From Planctomycetota bacterium (GTDB lineage: Bacteria > Planctomycetota > Planctomycetia > Gemmatales > Gemmataceae), in contig JAIOPV010000119.1 in NCBI GenBank assembly GCA_021413735.1, forward strand, positions 62,001-126,000: DNA of 64,000 nt, written 5' to 3'. The translations under genes were made by a program, and so were the position numbers. Below the pieces are notes generated by a model. That model saw nothing but the letters and a program-made list of their open reading frames with translations. It ran no database searches and was not told where the DNA came from. The stretch's first letter is position 1. The number at the start of each line of letters is the position of its first letter. Positions 59,763-64,000 of this stretch are shown in pieces.

Positions 59763-60008
59763 AACGCGGATGACGCAGGATGAAACCCCGCAGAAAAACG
59801 CAGGATCAGACAAAAGCAGAAAGCAGTTTGATCCGCAGATTACGCAGATGGACACAGATTTGAAGACAGAAGACAGTTGAGTTTGAAACCCTGATTTGTC
59901 TTGGTTTTGAAATCTGTGTCCATCTGCGTAATCTGCGGATCACTCTCTTCGTCTTCGTCCGCTTGATCCGCGTTTATCCGCGTGCTTTGATCCTGCGTCA
60001 TCCGCGTT
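59763..60008. repeat. Nested inverted repeat, 33-bp perfect inner arms and 19-bp outer arms
   Basis: Inner arms 59829-59861 and 59910-59942 are exact reverse complements (core CCGCAGATTACGCAGATG). Outer arms 59763-59781 and 59990-60008 are also exact (core GCGGATGACGCAGGAT). Between the arms are related ATCCGCG units. The element lies between the starts of ispH (59661) and the stop of the SRAP gene (60030), both on the minus strand. Confidence 0.92.
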
Positions 60009-60029
60009 GCGATTTTCGCTCCATCGCAA

Positions 60030-60746
60030 TCACGCCACGTCGAAGAGGCTCGGTTGCACCCATTTCGGTTTGGGCGGCTCGGGCACCGGCAGCAACAACT
60101 CGGGTTCGTCGGATGCGGTCACTTTGTTCACGCGATCGCTCACCGCCCAACTTTCCATCTGTTCCACCGGGAAGGGCAACAGCAACGGCAACAGCTTCTC
60201 GGCACGCGATTCCTTCGGGTCGAGCCACGCGGCGAAGCGGTCTTCGGTGAGAATGGCAGGCATGCGATCGTGCAATGGCTTCACCAGAGCGTTCGCAGGC
60301 ACAGTGAGTACAGCGACAGTCTCGACGGGACCATCCGGGCTGTTCCAGGTGTCCCAGACGCCAGCATACGCGAGAACGCCGCCACCCCGCTTGCGGAAGA
60401 AATACGGGCGCTTCTTCTTGCCGACGTGCTTCCACTCGAAGAACCCATCGGCCGGCACGAGGCACCGCCGACGGCGAAACGGATCGCGAAACGCGGGTTT
60501 CTCGGTCACCGTTTCGACGCGAGCGTTCACGTAGCCGCCGGGCTTCGGCTCGTTCGCCCAGTGGGGAATCAGTCCCCAACGGAGGTCGGCGAGTTCGCGT
60601 TTGCCGTTCGCGTTGCGGATTACGGGAATGGCTTGCGAAGGAGCGATGTTGTAGCGTTTCCGACGGTCTTGGCTGAGGTCGTAAGACAGCCCGAAGAGAT
60701 CGACAATTTCGGTTGTCGTGGTTGTGAGGGTAATGCGTGCGCACAT
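60030..60746 (-). CDS. SRAP-domain protein (YedK/HMCES family)
   Basis: 238 residues. SRAP proteins covalently trap abasic sites in single-stranded DNA via Cys2; here the N-terminus is MCARITL, so the catalytic Cys is present after Met removal. YNIAPSQAIPVI, RWGLIPHWANE, NARVETV, CLVPADGFFEWK and the histidine block KPLHDRMPAIL are typical. The upstream region holds a 9-bp palindrome (60765-60789), suggesting damage-inducible control. Single gene; the next minus gene starts 78 nt away. Confidence 0.95.
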   Translation of the reverse strand: MCARITLTTTTTEIVDLFGLSYDLSQDRRKRYNIAPSQAIPVIRNANGKRELADLRWGLIPHWANEPKPGGYVNARVETVTEKPAFRDPFRRRRCLVPADGFFEWKHVGKKKRPYFFRKRGGGVLAYAGVWDTWNSPDGPVETVAVLTVPANALVKPLHDRMPAILTEDRFAAWLDPKESRAEKLLPLLLPFPVEQMESWAVSDRVNKVTASDEPELLLPVPEPPKPKWVQPSLFDVA

Positions 60747-60764
60747 CGGGTGTCAGCTCCAGGT

Positions 60765-60789
60765 AGTGTGTGGAAGTATACCACACACT
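60765..60789. promoter_or_regulatory. Operator-like palindrome upstream of SRAP gene
   Basis: AGTGTGTGG (60765-60773) and CCACACACT (60781-60789) form a perfect 9-bp inverted repeat with a 7-nt spacer, 18-43 nt upstream of the SRAP ATG. Flanking CATCGGGT (60744-60751) and ACCCGATG (60799-60806) form a second, wider inverted pair. The position suits a repressor such as LexA, but the sequence differs from known LexA boxes. Confidence 0.6.
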
Positions 60790-60823
60790 CCAGTGACAAC
60801 CCGATGTCAGTGGCACTGCGAAA

Positions 60824-62380
60824 TCAGTGACTTGGAGGCACGAACGCCACGCCGATCCGGGCCGTCGGCACAGTCGCCGACGTGTGATATCGCAGGTCGA
60901 TTGGCGGTTGGCCGACTGCACGCGGAAGCCGATCACGCAAGATCATGGGCACATCGTCACCGAGTTGCACGGCGTCCCACAGCACGACGCCACCGCGCTT
61001 GTTGAGGTCGTCGTCGTTCGTCCACGGGGTCGCCTTCGACTCGAAAACGAGATACCCCATTGCCCCACTGCTGTAGAGCACCGGTCGGTGACGCGAGAAG
61101 CAACACACGTTCCCGGCGGCCCACGCTTCGCCCGCCACAATGGGGAACGGTTCCGAGAACTGCGTATTCCAGCGGCGGTTCACCTCGGTTGTCAGTTGTC
61201 TTCCGGGGAACTGCTGACGACTTGGAAGCCGTTCCACATACGGGCGAAGTTCCACCGTTATCACGGAAAACACCATCATCAGGCACGACACGACGAGAAC
61301 TCGCCGCATGATTCGCAGTGCGGTGAGATCGGTTGCCGTGCCCCGGAAGTTCACCAGAACCCACACGCCGAGGAACGTCCACAGCGGCGAACCCCAGATT
61401 TCACGAAGCACACAGCCGGTCGCCACGGAGATGACGTAGAGAAGCGCGACAGGCCCGAGGATTGCCGCGTGCAGGAAGCGCGAGCGTGAAACCTCTTCGG
61501 CCGTTCTTGGTGTCGATCGCCGACCCAGCCCCGGGAACAGAATCACGAGCATCGGCAGGATGTGGTACGCCTGGCCGAGTGTGAACTCGGTGGGGTTCCA
61601 CACACGGCGATACCAGCGGGTGTCAGCCGTTCGATCGGATGCATAGGTGAGCGTGATGAACTCGTTCTGGACAAGCCAGACGAGATGCGGGGCGAACACC
61701 GCAATCGCAACCCCGACCGCAACGTATGGCCCAGGTCGGCGCAAGTTCCGCCTCGCGTGCGGGTCGAGGATGAGATACGCGGTCATCGGGATCAGCAGAA
61801 CGCCGACGGTGTACTTGCACAGAAGCGTCAACCCAATGGCGAGACCAACAGCAGCCCACCAGCGAGTTGAGCCCGTGCGAACTGCGTGATACCCGAAGAG
61901 GATGATGCACGCCCATCCGAGATCGAGGGCGACGTTGTTACTCCATTCGGCAGGGTCGCAGGTGAGGTACAACGAACCTTCCAGGCAGAGCGCCGCGAGC
62001 AACGCCTGCGGCGGCGGCAGATACTCAAGAGCCAGTTTCCACGCGGCCCAGATGCACGCGGCCGCCGTGAGATAGGCCAGCACATAGACGCCCCACACGT
62101 CGCCGGGCGACAGTCTCGCGAACCCCGCAGCGAGCCACGCCGGCAATGGCGGATGCTTCGGATAGCCCATCTGAAGGGAGTGTCCCCACGAGAGCCATTC
62201 CACGAGGTCGAGCGGCGGGTTCGCGAGCGTGGCGGTGGTCAAGCAGATCCACGCGACGGTGCGGACAACGAGCCACGCCCAGAACACGCGGGTACACCAG
62301 AGATGCGATGCGGGAAAGGAACCAGATGCACGCGAAAGGAGAGTGCCGAGTTGGGCGACAGGCTGAAGTTGCGATGACAT
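60824..62380 (-). CDS. Polytopic membrane glycosyltransferase (GT39/ArnT-like)
   Basis: 518 residues with about eleven membrane segments. First outer loop PPLDLVEWLSWGHSLQMGYP and HPPLPAWLAAGFARLSPGD are characteristic of the PMT/ArnT (PF13231) family, where acidic residues bind the polyprenyl-phosphate sugar. A soluble C-terminal domain of about 130 residues (AGEAWAAGNVCCFSRHRPVL) follows. It probably transfers a sugar to a lipid or protein at the outer membrane face. Transcribed in the same direction as the SRAP gene but with its own spacing of 77 nt. Confidence 0.85.
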   Translation of the reverse strand: MSSQLQPVAQLGTLLSRASGSFPASHLWCTRVFWAWLVVRTVAWICLTTATLANPPLDLVEWLSWGHSLQMGYPKHPPLPAWLAAGFARLSPGDVWGVYVLAYLTAAACIWAAWKLALEYLPPPQALLAALCLEGSLYLTCDPAEWSNNVALDLGWACIILFGYHAVRTGSTRWWAAVGLAIGLTLLCKYTVGVLLIPMTAYLILDPHARRNLRRPGPYVAVGVAIAVFAPHLVWLVQNEFITLTYASDRTADTRWYRRVWNPTEFTLGQAYHILPMLVILFPGLGRRSTPRTAEEVSRSRFLHAAILGPVALLYVISVATGCVLREIWGSPLWTFLGVWVLVNFRGTATDLTALRIMRRVLVVSCLMMVFSVITVELRPYVERLPSRQQFPGRQLTTEVNRRWNTQFSEPFPIVAGEAWAAGNVCCFSRHRPVLYSSGAMGYLVFESKATPWTNDDDLNKRGGVVLWDAVQLGDDVPMILRDRLPRAVGQPPIDLRYHTSATVPTARIGVAFVPPSH

Positions 62381-62573
62381 GGCCTATCCGGTTGCGGTGA
62401 CGATCCGTGTCATCAGCGGAATCGACGGGGCCACACGGAAGGCTTCAAGGAGAATCGCGACGGTCGGCGTTCAAGTGTGAACGCCGACCGGAGAATCGGA
62501 TTAAGCCTCACAAGAGACAGCGAAGACGTGAATGGGATTCCCGTGTTCAAGGAACTGGAAACGAGACTCGAAC

Positions 62574-64000
62574 TTACCGTCCCGGGCCAGACAAAGAAAA
62601 GGCAGCCCAGATGACGGGTGGGTTCTTGCCGTCCTTATTGATCGGAGTCTTACCGATCACTTTCGCGGTCTTGTCGAGGTCGGCGTCACCTAAACCGGGA
62701 CCACGGCGGGCCATGTCCGCGAACTGCTTGGAGTCGGCGCGATAGATCGCCAACTGTGCTTTCTGCAGAGCAACAACGGGAGACAGATTTTCCTCCCAAA
62801 GATTTCGGTAGAACTCGCCCATCAAGGCAGCCGTCGCCGCGTCGGGTACCTTCCACAACGATGCGACAACATTACGGGTGCCCGCAAGGTGAAACGCCCG
62901 CTGCAAGCCAAACACACCCACACCGTCGGCCACCTCACCAAGCCCCGTCTCGCACGCAGACAACACCGCCACATCCAACCCTGACAGGTCGAGGTCGATC
63001 AGACCTTCGCCCGTCAAGATACCTCGCCCCGAAGTTTCGGGGCGATTGGCACCGGCAAGCACCAACCCCGTCATCACCAGTGGACTGTTCGCCGCGCCCC
63101 CGATCCGCTCGCCGGTCAACCCACGCTTATCGTCATTTGGATCGAGCTGGAAGGCGGAGCGGAACGAGGCATCGGCGAAGAATCCGTGCGTGGCGAAGTG
63201 TGCGTGTTTCGCCTTGGGCAGAGCGTCCAGCACAGCGGCAGTTGTCGCCTGCTCGGCCCCCAGAGCAGCGACAGTCAGCTTCTTCCGGCCGGCAGCGGCA
63301 GATACCCCTTTTGCCTCGGCTTCGGTTCCGTCGAGGAAGGCCCAACCCGCTTTCGTCCCCGGTTTCACCAGCGGATCAACGGCGTTGGTCCCGGGAACAC
63401 GCGATACTTCCGCGTCGTACTTCACACCACCGACCACGAGCAATTGATTCGAAGCATTCTTCTGCGGTTCGCGTGGCCAGAGCATGTCGAGCAGGAACAG
63501 ACTGTGGGGAATCGCCGCGATGGCGAAGTCTTCCAGCAGTATCGTCCCGGGTTTATCGCCGGGCAGAGCGGTCCACGGAACTCGCGTGAGGTCGGCAGCC
63601 GGGCAGATGTAGACCACCTTGGTGCCTGCGGGCAACAGCGTGCGGACCGGTTCCCAGACGAGTTCCCGGACCCGCTGCGGGATGTCGCCAGCGACCGCAT
63701 ACGGCGGAGTCGTGATCGCTTCTCGCCAGTTCGTGATGGCGACCTCAATCTTCTTCGCGGTGTCGAGTTCCACCCACGCGATTTTGTCTTTCGTGACGAC
63801 GAACGCGGCGTAGCGTTCCGTTCGCTTGATGCCCTCATTCCCTGGCTTTTTCGGGTCGTACTCAACCTGCGTGTACTTGAGGAAATCAATCACGACTGCG
63901 TCGGCTGGCAGTGCGGTCTGGAGTTCAGCGGGAGAAGCGTTTGCGAGTTTTTCGACTCGTGCGATCGTCGGCAACCGCGGACGAATCTTGTTGTCCAGAT
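62574..64000 (-). CDS. CHAT-domain protein, N-terminus beyond the right edge
   Basis: The frame continues upstream past 64000 (..LDNKIRPRLPTIARVEK), so the N-terminal part is missing; at least 475 residues are in the window. The CHAT (caspase-like) protease domain is complete: strand ALPADAVVIDFLKYTQVEYD, catalytic His in HAHFATHGFFADAS, and catalytic Cys in VLSACETGLGEVADGVGVFG, then AGTRNVVASLWKVPDAATAAL. CHAT proteins usually have N-terminal TPRs and act in protease cascades or surface signalling. No obvious gasdermin or substrate partner is in view. The end (AAFSLSGPGR) is family-typical. Confidence 0.92.
   Translation of the reverse strand, partial: LDNKIRPRLPTIARVEKLANASPAELQTALPADAVVIDFLKYTQVEYDPKKPGNEGIKRTERYAAFVVTKDKIAWVELDTAKKIEVAITNWREAITTPPYAVAGDIPQRVRELVWEPVRTLLPAGTKVVYICPAADLTRVPWTALPGDKPGTILLEDFAIAAIPHSLFLLDMLWPREPQKNASNQLLVVGGVKYDAEVSRVPGTNAVDPLVKPGTKAGWAFLDGTEAEAKGVSAAAGRKKLTVAALGAEQATTAAVLDALPKAKHAHFATHGFFADASFRSAFQLDPNDDKRGLTGERIGGAANSPLVMTGLVLAGANRPETSGRGILTGEGLIDLDLSGLDVAVLSACETGLGEVADGVGVFGLQRAFHLAGTRNVVASLWKVPDAATAALMGEFYRNLWEENLSPVVALQKAQLAIYRADSKQFADMARRGPGLGDADLDKTAKVIGKTPINKDGKNPPVIWAAFSLSGPGR

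Overview
The window looks like a chromosomal segment of a planctomycete, most likely of the Gemmata group (Gemmataceae). It is GC-rich and carries several planctomycete hallmarks: a YTV-repeat secreted protein at the left edge, a DUF1559-type pseudopilin, three Ser/Thr protein kinases with different C-termini, a large PVC-type cytochrome c protein, an Uma2-family nuclease-like protein, a CHAT-domain protein, and conserved families of unknown function. The genus is inferred from family content; there is no rRNA in the window. I saw no tRNA, rRNA, CRISPR array or prophage.

Layout. 1-7.5 kb: YTV protein, two unknown proteins, the gpsA-DUF1802-SDR operon, a WD40 protein and a short Hsp70. 7.5-18 kb: a GDP-fucose synthase/glycosyltransferase pair, a molybdenum-carrier-like protein, a pseudopilin, an exported amidohydrolase, a YaiI/methyltransferase pair, kinase 1 and a membrane glycosyltransferase. 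18-25 kb: arfB, a ureohydrolase, an M24-like protein, exported proteins and a plant/chlamydial-type fabI. 25-36 kb: the 1044-aa cytochrome protein, a leucine-rich-repeat protein, kinase 2 with an overlapping lipoprotein, an ECF-type sigma factor, a protein that may have an Sm/Hfq-like core, a GlmU-like protein, and a CPBP-like membrane protein fused to DUF4214. 36-44.5 kb: a ceramidase-like enzyme, a membrane glycosyltransferase-like protein, uvrB, kinase 3, and two tiny membrane proteins not previously called. 44.5-54 kb: an overlapping sugar operon (Fuc4NAc-type acetyltransferase, methyltransferase, polyprenyl-phosphate glycosyltransferase, WecE-type aminotransferase, methyltransferase), three polytopic membrane proteins and an orphan 2-oxoacid dehydrogenase E2. 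55-64 kb: an IS4-like transposase fossil, a four-gene operon of mostly unknown function, ispH, a SRAP-domain protein with an operator-like palindrome, a membrane mannosyltransferase-like protein, and a CHAT protein running off the right edge.

Functionally the window mixes housekeeping (phospholipid precursor, fatty acid, isoprenoid, repair, ribosome rescue) with envelope building (at least eight sugar-transfer or sugar-nucleotide genes) and signalling.

The most unusual feature is the intergenic DNA. Many gaps hold long, near-perfect inverted repeats of several families: GCCGCAAGCGGC, GTCAGGCTTTCGAGCCTGAC, inverted heptamer arrays, a nested 33-bp arm structure, and a 35-bp dispersed repeat found at 7.7 and 25.4 kb. 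Several of these lie so close to genes that they supply the stop codon.
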